Shown piece after piece: positions 53,941 to 63,078 of a stretch of 64,000 nt of DNA (within the stretch, counting starts at the first letter, position 1; each line of letters begins with the position of its first letter). The DNA is from Corynebacterium kalidii (GTDB lineage Bacteria > Actinomycetota > Actinomycetes > Mycobacteriales > Mycobacteriaceae): the NCBI RefSeq assembly GCF_022869005.1, contig NZ_JALIEA010000016.1, positions 106,054 through 170,053 of the forward strand, in the 5' to 3' direction. The translations under genes were made by a program, and so were the position numbers. The notes beneath the pieces are model-generated. The model saw nothing but the letters and a program-made list of their open reading frames with translations. It searched no databases and had not been told where the DNA came from.

Positions 53941-55562
53941 GCGGGCGGGTGGGCGGCAGCGGGGAGGGCCACGCCGTCGTGATCGGGGCCGGGGCCGCGG
54001 GCCTGGCGACCGCGGGCCTGCTGGCCCGGCGTGGCTACGCGGTCACGCTGCTGGAGCGGGGGACGGCGGTGGGTGGCCGTGCCGGTTCCCTCACCGTCGA
54101 CGAGGCCCCGGGGTTCCGCTGGGACACCGGTCCGAGCTGGTACCTGATGCCCGAGGCGTTCGACCGGTTCTTCTCGCTGATGGGGACCTCCACGCAGCAG
54201 CAGCTGGACCTGCAGGAGCTCTCGCCGGGCTACCGGCTCCTCCCCGAGGGACTGGACCCGGTGGACGTCCCGGTCGGCGAGGACGCCGTGGTGGAGCTCT
54301 TCGAGTCCCTCGAACCAGGCGCGGGGGAGGAGCTCCGGCGCTACCTCGCGGAGGCGGCCGACACCTACCGGATCGCGGTGGACCGGTTCCTCTACACGGA
54401 CTTCTCCTCACCGGCGCCGTTTCTGGGGGCCGCGGTGCTGCGTCGCGCCGTCCGCCTGGTCCGGCTGCTGACGGGGTCACTGGAGAACCTGGTGGACCGG
54501 CGGTTCCGGGACCGGCGCCTGCGCCAGATCCTGAGCTACCCCGCGGTGTTCCTCTCCTCCCGCCCGTCGGCGACGCCGGCGTTGTACCAGCTGATGAGCT
54601 ACACCGACCTGGTGCAGGGGGTGCGGTACCCGGCAGGCGGATTTGCCGCGGTGGTCGAGGCGTTGCGCCGGCTGGCGGTGGACCACGGGGTGAGCGTGCG
54701 GACCGGGACGGAGGTCACCGGCATCGTCACCGACCGTCGGCGGGCGAACCCGTTACGGCACGTCCCGGCGGTGGGACGTCTGACGGCGCGGTGGTCCTCG
54801 GCACGGGCGCAGGGAGTCACCGTGCGCACGGCCGACGGCGCCGGGGAGTTCCTCCCCGCGGACATCGTGGTCAGTGCCGCCGACCTGCACCACACCGAGA
54901 CCGCGCTGCTGCCGCCGGGGTTGCAGACCTATCCGGAACGACGGTGGCGTCGGGCCGACCCCGGTGTCGGGGCGGTGGTGGTGATGCTCGGGGTCGACGG
55001 TCGGCTCCCTGAACTGGCGCACCATACGCTGATCTTCAGCGAGGACTGGACCGACGACTTCGCCGCGGTCTTCGACTCCGCGTCGGTGGGCGGACGGCAG
55101 GCGTCACGGTCGGTGTACGTGTCCCGGCCTTCGGCGACGGACCCGGACGTCGCCCCCGAGGGGCACGAGAACCTTTTCGTCCTGGTGCCGGTCGAATGCG
55201 ACCCCCGCATGGACCGGGAGACCGTGGACGCGATCGCCGATGCGACGCTGGAGCTGATCGCGGAGCGTGCCGGGATCCCCGACCTCGTCGACCGCGTGGT
55301 CGTGCGCAGGACGCTGGGCCCGGCGGATTTCGCCGAACGCCACAACTCCTGGCGGGGGTGGGCGCTGGGGTTGGCGCATACCCTGACCCAGTCGGCGTTC
55401 ATGCGCGGCACCAACCGGTCACGGGCGGTGGCCAACCTCTTCTACGCGGGGTCGACCACGACCCCCGGGGTCGGCGTGCCGATGTGCCTGATCAGTGCAG
55501 AAAACGCCGTGAACGCCGTGAACGGAGTAAACGCAGTGAAGGCCGCGGGTCAGTCGAAGTAG
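53937..55562 (+). CDS. crtI: Phytoene desaturase-type carotenoid oxidoreductase
   Basis: A 541-residue FAD enzyme that desaturates phytoene towards lycopene. Dinucleotide fold VVIGAGAAGLATAGLLARRG and the second motif TAVGGRAGSLTVDE, C-terminal signature NLFYAGSTTTPGVGVPMCLI. Start taken as TTG at 53937 overlapping the crtB stop (TTGA); GTG at 53949 is an alternative. A central insert around residues 265-290 (RRANPLRHVPAVGRLTARW) is unusual. Its end overlaps a convergent acetyltransferase by 13 bp. Confidence 0.9.
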   Translation: MSGRVGGSGEGHAVVIGAGAAGLATAGLLARRGYAVTLLERGTAVGGRAGSLTVDEAPGFRWDTGPSWYLMPEAFDRFFSLMGTSTQQQLDLQELSPGYRLLPEGLDPVDVPVGEDAVVELFESLEPGAGEELRRYLAEAADTYRIAVDRFLYTDFSSPAPFLGAAVLRRAVRLVRLLTGSLENLVDRRFRDRRLRQILSYPAVFLSSRPSATPALYQLMSYTDLVQGVRYPAGGFAAVVEALRRLAVDHGVSVRTGTEVTGIVTDRRRANPLRHVPAVGRLTARWSSARAQGVTVRTADGAGEFLPADIVVSAADLHHTETALLPPGLQTYPERRWRRADPGVGAVVVMLGVDGRLPELAHHTLIFSEDWTDDFAAVFDSASVGGRQASRSVYVSRPSATDPDVAPEGHENLFVLVPVECDPRMDRETVDAIADATLELIAERAGIPDLVDRVVVRRTLGPADFAERHNSWRGWALGLAHTLTQSAFMRGTNRSRAVANLFYAGSTTTPGVGVPMCLISAENAVNAVNGVNAVKAAGQSK

Positions 55563-56083
55563 CGGACCATCACGTGGCAGTGGCCACTGGGGTCCAGCCC
55601 GCCGTTGGCGGTGCTGTCGACGAAACCCAGTTTGGCGTAGACATGGCGGGCCCGGTCGTTGCCCAGGTCCACGGCGAGGGAGACGGCGGGGAACCCGGCG
55701 GCCCGCGCCGTCTCCAGCATCTCGGACATCAGGGCGGTGCCGCGGCCGTGGCCCGAGTAGTCCGGACGGATCGCGACGGCGACCTCCGGTATACCGTCGG
55801 CGACGAAACCGGCGCCCGGGTCGTCGGCGGTGAAGGTGCGGAGCCAGGCTCCGCCGACCGGTGTCGGGGTGGCGGTACCGGTGTCCTCGAGAATGATCCC
55901 GGGCTGCTCCGGGGTCCATTTCCCCACGTATGCGGCGAGCTCCTCCTCGATGCCGTCGCTGACGGGCCGGTCCTCGTCACCCCACTGGTCGGTGAGGATG
56001 TAGAGGGCCCGCAGGAACTCCCGGTCGGCCTCGACGGCGAGCCGGTAGCGCAGCGCGGCAGCTGGTCCGGGCGAGCCGGTCAT
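55550..56083 (-). CDS. GNAT-family N-acetyltransferase
   Basis: A 177-residue acetyltransferase: acetyl-CoA motif RPDYSGHGRGTALMSEMLE followed by VSLAVDLGNDRARHVYAKLGF, the usual beta5-alpha helix. N-terminal motif RYRLAVEADREFLRALY. The ATG at 56083 overlaps the stop of the L,D-transpeptidase gene (TGATG), so they form an operon. The substrate is unknown. Confidence 0.85.
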   Translation of the reverse strand: MTGSPGPAAALRYRLAVEADREFLRALYILTDQWGDEDRPVSDGIEEELAAYVGKWTPEQPGIILEDTGTATPTPVGGAWLRTFTADDPGAGFVADGIPEVAVAIRPDYSGHGRGTALMSEMLETARAAGFPAVSLAVDLGNDRARHVYAKLGFVDSTANGGLDPSGHCHVMVRYFD

Positions 56084-56880
56084 CAGTAGATGAACACCTG
56101 GTCGCCCGGGTTGAGGGCGTTGAAGTAGGTGACCGCGTCCTGGTTGTTCAGTCGCACGCAGCCGGCGGACTGGGTGTTCAGGGTTCCCTGGTGGAAGGCG
56201 TGGCCGTTGTTGGTGAAGTAGACGGCGTACGGCATCGGCGCGTTGTTGAACTCGCGGCTGATCTCGTCCTTCACCTTGTACTGCACGGTGAAGTTGCCAC
56301 GCGGGGTATCCTGACCCGGCTTGCCCGGGGACATGCTCACCGGGCCGTAGGAGGTCTCGCCACCACGCTGCAGCCAGGTGCGCTTACCGTCGATGTCCAC
56401 GCAGACGCGGGCGGAGGCGGGGCAGGGGGTGTTGTTGGTGCTGGCACGTCGCTGTGCGGCGGCGGCACGTGCCTCACGCTCGGCGCGGGCGGCTGCGGCG
56501 GCACGCTCGGCGGCGTCGCGGGCGTCCTGACGCTCCTGGACGGCCCCCGGGGCGACGAGGTCGGCGAGATCCCGGACACCCTTCTCGTAGGCGTCCCGGA
56601 ACTGCTCGGGGACCTTCCCGGCCTGCAGCAGGGCCGCGTCATGCGCGTCGAGGACACCGTCGCGGACCATCTCGTTGATCTCGTCCGGGCCGGGGAGGGC
56701 GATGTCGCCGGCGGCGGGCAGGGCGGGCAGGGCGGGCAGGGTCGGGGCGGCGGTGGCGGTGCCGGCTCCGGCGGCGCCGATGCCGAGGGCGGTGACGGCC
56801 GCGATGCCGAGCGCGGCGGCCCGACGACGGATGGTGCGGGTGGGGCCGTTGTGGTGTGCAGGTGCTTTGCGAGTGTTCAC
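56083..56880 (-). CDS. Secreted L,D-transpeptidase (YkuD domain)
   Basis: A 265-residue exported enzyme cross-linking peptidoglycan (3-3 links) or anchoring proteins. A Sec signal peptide ends near AGTATAAP, followed by a proline/alanine region, an Ala/Arg/Glu coiled coil (about residues 120-150), and a YkuD domain with catalytic motif HQGTLNTQSAGCVRLNN (His and Cys in place). Start GTG at 56880 has TAGTAT seven bases upstream; the ATG at 56889 overlaps that -10. It lacks the Ig-like domains of mycobacterial LdtMt2. Confidence 0.9.
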   Translation of the reverse strand: MNTRKAPAHHNGPTRTIRRRAAALGIAAVTALGIGAAGAGTATAAPTLPALPALPAAGDIALPGPDEINEMVRDGVLDAHDAALLQAGKVPEQFRDAYEKGVRDLADLVAPGAVQERQDARDAAERAAAAARAEREARAAAAQRRASTNNTPCPASARVCVDIDGKRTWLQRGGETSYGPVSMSPGKPGQDTPRGNFTVQYKVKDEISREFNNAPMPYAVYFTNNGHAFHQGTLNTQSAGCVRLNNQDAVTYFNALNPGDQVFIY

Positions 56881-57073
56881 GGGGGCCATACTATCCCTTG
56901 ACGAGGGCGTCGGGCTAGTTTTGCCCCGGCGTGTAGGCGTGTCCGCTCGGCGGAAGGCCACCGGAGGGCCAGTGGAGGCCCACCGGAGGCCCATCGGAAA
57001 CCTGCCGAACTCACAGGTACCCTGGATGTGCCCAGCATGAAAAACCCGGTTCGCCGGGGCAGACTAGGGAGAT

Positions 57074-57820
57074 ATGAACGTGCCTCTGTCGAACAATTCC
57101 AGCAACTCCGGCCACGGTGCACACGGCGCACAGCCCGTGAAGGTCCTCGTCGTCGACGACGAGGCCAATATCGCCGACCTCATCAAGGCCCGTCTGGAGT
57201 TCCAGGACTTCGAGGTCAGGACGGCCGCGGACGGCGCGACGGCCCGGGAGATCGCCAAGACCTTCCGTCCCGACGCCTTCATCCTCGACGTCATGATGCC
57301 GGGGATGGACGGGTTCACCCTGCTCAACAAGCTGCGTGAGGACGGGCACGAGGCCCCGGTGCTGTTCCTCACCGCGAAGGACGGGGTGGACGACCGGATC
57401 CACGGCCTGACGATCGGTGCCGACGACTACGTCACCAAGCCGTTCGCCCTGGAGGAGGTGATCACCCGGCTGCGGGTGATCCTGCGACGGGTCCAGCCGG
57501 CGGAGGACGACGACTCCTCCCTGATCACCTACGCCGACATCACCCTCAACGACGACATGCACGAGGTCACCAAGGCCGGCAAGGTCGTCGATCTGTCGCC
57601 GACGGAGTTCAAGCTGCTACGGTACCTGCTGGTCAACTCCGAGGTGGTGGTGCCGAAGTCGCGGATCCTCGACGCGGTGTGGGAGTACGACTTCGGCGGT
57701 GACGGCAACGTCGTCGAATCCTACGTCTCCTACCTGCGCAGGAAGATCGACACCCAGGACCCCCGGTTGATCCACACGGTGCGTGGCGTGGGCTACGTCC
57801 TGCGACTGCCACGCAGCTGA
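57074..57820 (+). CDS. phoR: OmpR-family response regulator, PhoR-like
   Basis: A 248-residue regulator. Receiver domain with Asp28-Asp29 acidic pair and phospho-acceptor Asp72 (FILDVMMPGMDG), and a winged-helix domain (VDLSPTEFKLLRYLLVNSEV, ESYVSYLRRKIDTQDPRLIH). A Ser/Asn/Gly/His-rich N-terminal extension of 20 residues is present. The same two genes precede the HIT-purD region in C. glutamicum, where they are phoR-phoS for phosphate starvation; the name rests on this gene order. Ribosome site AGGGAG. The kinase ATG overlaps the stop. Confidence 0.8.
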   Translation: MNVPLSNNSSNSGHGAHGAQPVKVLVVDDEANIADLIKARLEFQDFEVRTAADGATAREIAKTFRPDAFILDVMMPGMDGFTLLNKLREDGHEAPVLFLTAKDGVDDRIHGLTIGADDYVTKPFALEEVITRLRVILRRVQPAEDDDSSLITYADITLNDDMHEVTKAGKVVDLSPTEFKLLRYLLVNSEVVVPKSRILDAVWEYDFGGDGNVVESYVSYLRRKIDTQDPRLIHTVRGVGYVLRLPRS

Positions 57821-59520
57821 TGGCTGGTCCCGGCAGGATCAGGGCTGGCGCCCGACGGGCGAGCCGGCAGTACCCGGGGGTCTTCCTGTCCCACTACCCG
57901 CTCCGGGTCTCCCTGGTGCTGGTCATCGCGGTGCTCACCGCACTGGGGCTCACCGTGTCCGGCACGGTCGTGACCGGGATGATGCAGCGCTTCCTCACTG
58001 ACCGGGTCGACGAGCAACTCCAGGAAAGCGCCGTGTGGGCGGCGGGGATCACCGAGTCCCCGTGCCGGAACACCTACCAGTCGCACGACCAGATGCGTCT
58101 GCTGCGGCCACCGTCGAAGATGTACTGGGGCCTGCCGGGCGACGCCTGCCAGACCACCGGACCGAACAGTGTCAACGACTCGTTGCCGGACGTCTCGTCG
58201 ATCACCGAGCCGACGCGTCCGGTGACCGTCCCGGCGGTGGCGAACTCGGCGTCCTCGGCGCCGTGGCGCGCCGCCGCTGTGTCCAACGAGGACGGTGGGG
58301 TGACCGTCTTCGCCCTGCCCATGGACGGTGAGTCGAAGATCATGAGCGGGATGACCACCATGCTCATCGCCATCAGCCTGCTGATCCTCGTCTCGGTCAC
58401 CGCGGCCAGCCTGTTCCTGGTCAGACGGGCCCTGCAGCCGCTGTACCAGGTGGAGCAGACCGCCGGACGGATCGCGCGGGGCCACCTGGACCAGCGTGTG
58501 CCCGCCTGGTCGCCGAAGACCGAGGTCGGCCGGTTGTCCGTCGCGCTGAACCGGATGCTCGCCCAGATCCAGGGGGCGTTCATCGCGGTGAACGACTCCG
58601 AACGCCAGGCACGCGAGGCCGAGGCCTCGATGCGCAGGTTCATCGGCGACGCCTCCCACGAACTGCGCACGCCGTTGACGAGCGTGCGCGGCTACGCCGA
58701 CCTGTACCGGTCGGGTGCCACCGACAACCCGGACATGGTCATCGACCGGATCGCCGCGGAGGCGGGACGGATGAGCCTGCTGGTGGAGGACCTGCTCACG
58801 CTCGTGCGGATGGACGAGGGACGCCCGATGCGTGAGGACCCGGTGGACATGCTGGAGATCTGCCTGTCCGCCGCGGAGAACGCCCGGGTCGGGTTCCCCG
58901 GCCGGTCGGTGAGCGTGCGGAACGAGGCCAGGTCCGTTCCGGTCACCGTGGGCGACAGCGCCCACCTGCACCAGGTCGTCGGCAACCTGGTGACCAACGC
59001 GATGCGCCACGCCGGGGAGGACGCCGCGGTCACGATCCGGCTGAGCCGCCCGGACGACGACACCCTCGCCGTCGAGGTCATCGACGACGGTGACGGGATC
59101 TCCGCCGAGGACGTCCCGCACCTGTTCGAGCGGTTCTACCGCGCCGACGTGTCGCGGTCCCGCCTGTCCGGTGGTTCGGGTCTGGGACTGTCGATCGTCA
59201 AGCGGCTGATCGAACGCCACAACGGCACCATCACCGTGGAGAGCGAGTTGGGGGAGGGGACGACGTTCCGCATCCTGCTACCGGTGTGGCGTGACGACGA
59301 TGACGCCGGGGACGACCCCGACGACGAGGTGGGGGACGAGATCGGCGAGGAGGTCGGTGACGAGATTGGTGACACCGACGGCGTCAGCGGTGACACCGGC
59401 CGGACAGGTGCCACTGGTGACACCGGCGAAACGGGGGACGCCCCTACAGATCCCCCGGTCGACCGCGCCCCGGACCGGGACCCGGATTGGGATTCTGGCC
59501 GGGACTCCTGGGGCCGGTGA
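57820..59520 (+). CDS. phoS: Sensor histidine kinase, PhoS-like
   Basis: A 566-residue kinase. First membrane span about residues 26-50, extracellular domain with four cysteines (SPCRNTYQSHD, DACQTTG), second span (MTTMLIAISLLILVSVTAAS), HAMP, HisKA with phospho-acceptor His280 (DASHELRTPLTSVRGYADLY) and HATPase (NAMRHAGEDAAVTIRLS, DDGDGISAEDVPHLFERFYR). An acidic Gly/Thr/Asp-rich tail of about 75 residues follows, and its coding end overlaps the convergent lipase by 77 bp. Start overlaps phoR (TGATG). Confidence 0.85.
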   Translation: MAGPGRIRAGARRASRQYPGVFLSHYPLRVSLVLVIAVLTALGLTVSGTVVTGMMQRFLTDRVDEQLQESAVWAAGITESPCRNTYQSHDQMRLLRPPSKMYWGLPGDACQTTGPNSVNDSLPDVSSITEPTRPVTVPAVANSASSAPWRAAAVSNEDGGVTVFALPMDGESKIMSGMTTMLIAISLLILVSVTAASLFLVRRALQPLYQVEQTAGRIARGHLDQRVPAWSPKTEVGRLSVALNRMLAQIQGAFIAVNDSERQAREAEASMRRFIGDASHELRTPLTSVRGYADLYRSGATDNPDMVIDRIAAEAGRMSLLVEDLLTLVRMDEGRPMREDPVDMLEICLSAAENARVGFPGRSVSVRNEARSVPVTVGDSAHLHQVVGNLVTNAMRHAGEDAAVTIRLSRPDDDTLAVEVIDDGDGISAEDVPHLFERFYRADVSRSRLSGGSGLGLSIVKRLIERHNGTITVESELGEGTTFRILLPVWRDDDDAGDDPDDEVGDEIGEEVGDEIGDTDGVSGDTGRTGATGDTGETGDAPTDPPVDRAPDRDPDWDSGRDSWGR

Positions 59521-60304
59521 CCTCGGGCGGTGTCTCCAACGCCTCGGCGACCAGCGTGCCGACGATGCGGTGGTGGGGGAGCACCGCGTGGTTGATGCGT
59601 GCCTGCGGATAGCGGTCCTGGACACCGACCACCCGGACCGGGCCCGGATGCGCAGGTAGACCGGTCAACGGGTCGGCGGCGGCGAGGGCGCGGGCCCGTG
59701 CCTCGGGGACGATCCAGTCGCCCCGGGTGATGATCTGGGTGACGGGCACCGCCGTCCCGAGGGTGTGGTCCAGGACGGTCCGGAGCGCCGGGGACCCCAC
59801 GAGCTGGTCCGCCAGGGCCGGCAGCAGCGCTTGGTCGAGTCGGTGGAGCACCCGGCTCTCCGGAGGCCGGAACCAGGGGCGTCCCACCCCGCGGAAGTCC
59901 GCGGCGAGACCGACGACATGCCCGACGGGCCGGCGTCCCGTCCGGCCCTGCATCACTCCGGTGGCGGCCAGTGCGAGCAGACCGCCCTGGGAGTGACCGA
60001 CCAGGTCGACGCGGCCGACACGTCCGGTGATGCCGGTGAGCTGCTCGACGACCTCGTCGAGGGAGGCCAGCAGGCCGCCGGTGCCACGGTGCCCGTAGGA
60101 GACGGACAGGACCGGGCGTCCGGTGTCCTCGAGCACCGGGACGATCCGCTGGAAGTTGTCGCGGCTCCCCGCCGTGCCGTGCACCAGGACGACCGGGGTC
60201 GACCGGGTGCTGTCGGAGGACCAGGGGGAATCTTCCCACGGGGTCGCGGGTTGCGGGAACCGGTCGAGCAGACGGCCGACGAGTGGTGGTTGTGGTGGAC
60301 GCAT
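59444..60304 (-). CDS. Alpha/beta hydrolase, lipase family
   Basis: A 286-residue hydrolase of lipase type. Oxyanion region VVLVHGTAGSRDNFQR, nucleophile elbow VDLVGHSQGGLL with Ser, and catalytic His in the ARINHAVLPHHRI stretch. The N-terminus MRPPQPPLVGRLLDRF carries no signal peptide. The C-terminal proline/glycine tail overlaps the sensor kinase gene. ATG at 60304 (an upstream ATG at 60322 possible). Similar to the adjoining lipase, so likely duplicated. Confidence 0.8.
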   Translation of the reverse strand: MRPPQPPLVGRLLDRFPQPATPWEDSPWSSDSTRSTPVVLVHGTAGSRDNFQRIVPVLEDTGRPVLSVSYGHRGTGGLLASLDEVVEQLTGITGRVGRVDLVGHSQGGLLALAATGVMQGRTGRRPVGHVVGLAADFRGVGRPWFRPPESRVLHRLDQALLPALADQLVGSPALRTVLDHTLGTAVPVTQIITRGDWIVPEARARALAAADPLTGLPAHPGPVRVVGVQDRYPQARINHAVLPHHRIVGTLVAEALETPPEVTGPRSPGQNPNPGPGPGRGRPGDL

Positions 60305-60332
60305 CCCTCTACTGTGCCTCACCCCGCGACAC

Positions 60333-61316
60333 TCAGTCCCGGAGCCCCTCGTCGAGGATCTTCACGACGAGCTCCTGGACCTCCGGATGTGCCGGCATCT
60401 CGTCGTGCCGCACCCGGCTGACCCCGTGGTCCTGCAGGAAGGCGTTCCACACCCGTGCCGGGCCGCCGGGACCGTCCCCGGAGTCCGGTGCCAGGAACGC
60501 GGTCTCGAACGGGACGACGGTGGTGTCGTTGCGGGTGGCCAGGCACGAGTAGCGGATGCCAGGACGGGTCTCCCGTCCGCTGGTCATCGTCTCGATCAGC
60601 GGTGACCCCACCACCTGCTGCATCCCCGCCGGCCCCATCATCCTGCTGACCACCGCCTCGGCCACGCGCACGGTGGTCTCACTGGCGGTGATCACCGAGG
60701 CGAGCAGCCCACGGACCGTGGTGCCGTGGTGCGGGGACGACAGGGACACCAGGTGGTGGACCTTGTCGGCACCGTCCATCTCGTTGATCCAGTACCGGGC
60801 GATCAGCCCGCCCTGGGAATGCCCCACGATATCGAGCTTCTCTGCCCCGGTGGCGGCCAGCACCTGGTCGAGGTAGGCGGCGACGTCCCGTGCCGAGGTC
60901 ACCACGTCCTGCGTGCCGTGGACACCGTAGTCGGGTGCGAAGACCACCCACCCCTTCTCCCGGAGGGAGACCACGAGGTTCTGCCAGGCGTTCTTCGACG
61001 AGATCGTGCCGTGCAGCAGGACCACCGGATAGGGCCGGTCCGCGGTGGGGCGGGCGTGCCACAGGTCGTCGACGAAGCCGACGGAGTACTGCCGCGCACC
61101 GATGGGCAGGTAGCTGCTGCCACCGGGCAGCTGCGGGGTGCGGGGCAGCAGGCGTGCCGGGAACTCCAGGGTGTTGCGCACCCCGTCGGTGAACTGGGAG
61201 AGCTGGTTGAGGATCACCTTGCCCGGGGCGGACTGGAACTGCTCCTGCTGCGCCTGCTGGGCGTCGGCCTCGGCGTCGGCGATCGCCTTGGCGATCGCGT
61301 CGATCTCGTCCTGCAT
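60333..61316 (-). CDS. Lipase/esterase, alpha/beta hydrolase (EstA-like)
   Basis: A 327-residue lipase: VVLLHGTISSKNAWQNLV, nucleophile elbow LDIVGHSQGGLIARYWINEMDG, SLSSPHHGTTVRGL and terminal His region FLQDHGVSRVRHDEM. A coiled Gln/Ala/Glu N-terminus (residues 1-30) precedes the catalytic domain. The ATG shares a base with the HIT stop (TGATG), so HIT, this lipase and possibly the next form an operon. Substrate unknown. Confidence 0.85.
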   Translation of the reverse strand: MQDEIDAIAKAIADAEADAQQAQQEQFQSAPGKVILNQLSQFTDGVRNTLEFPARLLPRTPQLPGGSSYLPIGARQYSVGFVDDLWHARPTADRPYPVVLLHGTISSKNAWQNLVVSLREKGWVVFAPDYGVHGTQDVVTSARDVAAYLDQVLAATGAEKLDIVGHSQGGLIARYWINEMDGADKVHHLVSLSSPHHGTTVRGLLASVITASETTVRVAEAVVSRMMGPAGMQQVVGSPLIETMTSGRETRPGIRYSCLATRNDTTVVPFETAFLAPDSGDGPGGPARVWNAFLQDHGVSRVRHDEMPAHPEVQELVVKILDEGLRD

Positions 61317-61744
61317 CAGAGGGTGCTTACGTCGACTCCCCGGTCCCGGAGACCGGCACGGATCTTCTCGGCGGCCTCGTCCATCTTCCCCGGGTCGGTG
61401 TCGTTCATCCCGAGTGCCTGCGACAGGTCGTAGCCGGACATGTCGGCGGCGGGGAAGACGTGGATGTGGGCGTGGGGGACCTCGAACCCGGCGATGAGGT
61501 AGCCGGCGCGGGGGACGTCGAACCGGTCCACGATCGCGGCGCCGACGTGCTGGGCGACCTCGTTGAGGTGCGCCCACAGCGACGGCTCCAGGTCGGTCCA
61601 CTTGTCGACCTCCTCCACCGGAACGACCAGGGTGTGACCGTAGGCCACGGGCTCGATGGTGAGGAAGGCGGCGACGGTGTCGTCCCGGTAGACGAAGCGG
61701 CCGGGAAGGTCGCCGGCGATGATGCTGCTGAATACGGAAGCCAT
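61316..61744 (-). CDS. HIT-family nucleotide-binding hydrolase
   Basis: A 142-residue histidine-triad protein: the triad HAHIHVFP (usual H-phi-H-phi-H), RDDTVAAFLTIEPVAYGHTLVVPVEEV and ADMSGYDL. HIT enzymes hydrolyse AMP-linked or nucleoside phosphoramidate substrates. The -10 TACGAT lies seven bases before the ATG at 61744, back-to-back with the purD promoter. Orthologues precede purD in C. glutamicum. Confidence 0.93.
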   Translation of the reverse strand: MASVFSSIIAGDLPGRFVYRDDTVAAFLTIEPVAYGHTLVVPVEEVDKWTDLEPSLWAHLNEVAQHVGAAIVDRFDVPRAGYLIAGFEVPHAHIHVFPAADMSGYDLSQALGMNDTDPGKMDEAAEKIRAGLRDRGVDVSTL

Positions 61745-61751
61745 GCCGTCG

Positions 61752-61768
61752 ATCGTAGCGGCTAAACT
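61752..61768. promoter_or_regulatory. Back-to-back leaderless promoters of HIT and purD
   Basis: The minus-strand -10 TACGAT (61757-61752) and the plus-strand -10 TAAACT (61763-61768) are only 5 bp apart. Each stands seven to eight bases before its ATG, so two leaderless genes diverge from one 32-bp intergenic space and their promoters compete or are coordinated. Confidence 0.7.
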
Positions 61769-61776
61769 GGACAGCC

Positions 61777-63060
61777 ATGCGCACACTCGTCATCGGCAAC
61801 GGAGCCCGCGAACACGCCCTGGCCTATTCACTGTCCACTGATCCCGAGGTCAGCGAGGTGCACGTCGCACCCGGTAACCCCGGTCTGGCAGGGGTCGCCA
61901 CACTGCACCCCGGGATCAAGGGGGACGACGCGGACGCCGTGCTCGCCCTCGCCGGGGAACTCGCGGCGGACCTGGTCGTCGTCGGACCGGAGATCCCCCT
62001 CGTCGCGGGGGTGGCGGACGTCCTCCGCGACGCCGGGTTCGCGGTGTTCGGCCCGTCGGGCTCCGCCGCCCGCATCGAGGGGTCCAAGGCCTTCGCCAAG
62101 GAGATCATGGCCGCCGCAGGCGTGAAGACCGCCCACGCGGAGTCCGTCCTGCCCGGTGCCACGGAGGAGGACATCGCCGCGGCGGTCGACCGGTTCGGTC
62201 CCACCTGGGTCGTGAAGGACGACGGCCTCGCCGGCGGTAAGGGTGTCGTCGTCACCCCGGACCGCGACGCAGCGCTCGAGCACGTCCGCCACGTCCACGC
62301 CGCAGGCAACCCGGTGCTGCTGGAGAGCTTCCTCGACGGCCCCGAGATCTCCCTGTTCTGCCTGGTCGACGGCGAGACGGTGGTGCCGCTGCTCCCCGCG
62401 CAGGACCACAAGCGCGTCGGCGACAACGACGAGGGCCCGAACACCGGCGGCATGGGCGCCTACACCCCGCTGCCGTGGCTGCCGCAGGACGGTGTGCAGA
62501 CCATCGTCGACGAGGTCGTCGCACCCGTGGCGGCGCAGATGGTCAAGGAGGGCTGCCCGTTCTCCGGGCTGCTGTACGCCGGGCTCGCGTGGGGGACGGA
62601 CGGCCCGGCGGTGGTCGAGTTCAACTGCCGCTTCGGCGACCCGGAGACCCAGGCGGTCCTCGACCTGCTGACCACCCCGTTGGGCGGGGTGCTCAACGCG
62701 GTCGCCACCGGGACGCTGGACCAGCTCCCGCCGCTGGAGTGGCGGGACGGGTACGCGGTCACCGTGGTGCTCGCCGCGGAGAACTACCCGGGGACCCCGG
62801 TCACCGGTGTGGAGATCACCGGTGCCGCCGCCGGGGACGAGGCCCGCGGTGTCCGCGCGGCCGGTGTCGCCGAGAAGGACGGGACGCTGGTCTCCGCCGG
62901 CGGCCGTGTGCTCAACGTGATCGGTACCGGCGCCACCCTCGAGGAGGCACGCGCCGCCGCCTACGAGGAACTGGACCGGATCTCGTTGCCGGGCGGGCAC
63001 TTCCGCACGGACATCGGCCTGGCGGCGGTCGAGGGGCGCATCACGGTCCCCGGGCACTGA
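61777..63060 (+). CDS. purD: Phosphoribosylamine-glycine ligase
   Basis: A 427-residue ATP-grasp enzyme of purine synthesis that joins glycine to phosphoribosylamine. N-terminal [18 protein letters not shown]-grasp motifs [33 protein letters not shown] and the metal site [14 protein letters not shown]. Start ATG with TAAACT eight bases upstream. Ordinary length. Confidence 0.97.
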   Translation: MRTLVIGNGAREHALAYSLSTDPEVSEVHVAPGNPGLAGVATLHPGIKGDDADAVLALAGELAADLVVVGPEIPLVAGVADVLRDAGFAVFGPSGSAARIEGSKAFAKEIMAAAGVKTAHAESVLPGATEEDIAAAVDRFGPTWVVKDDGLAGGKGVVVTPDRDAALEHVRHVHAAGNPVLLESFLDGPEISLFCLVDGETVVPLLPAQDHKRVGDNDEGPNTGGMGAYTPLPWLPQDGVQTIVDEVVAPVAAQMVKEGCPFSGLLYAGLAWGTDGPAVVEFNCRFGDPETQAVLDLLTTPLGGVLNAVATGTLDQLPPLEWRDGYAVTVVLAAENYPGTPVTGVEITGAAAGDEARGVRAAGVAEKDGTLVSAGGRVLNVIGTGATLEEARAAAYEELDRISLPGGHFRTDIGLAAVEGRITVPGH

Positions 63061-63078
63061 ACCGGATAACCTGGACGG

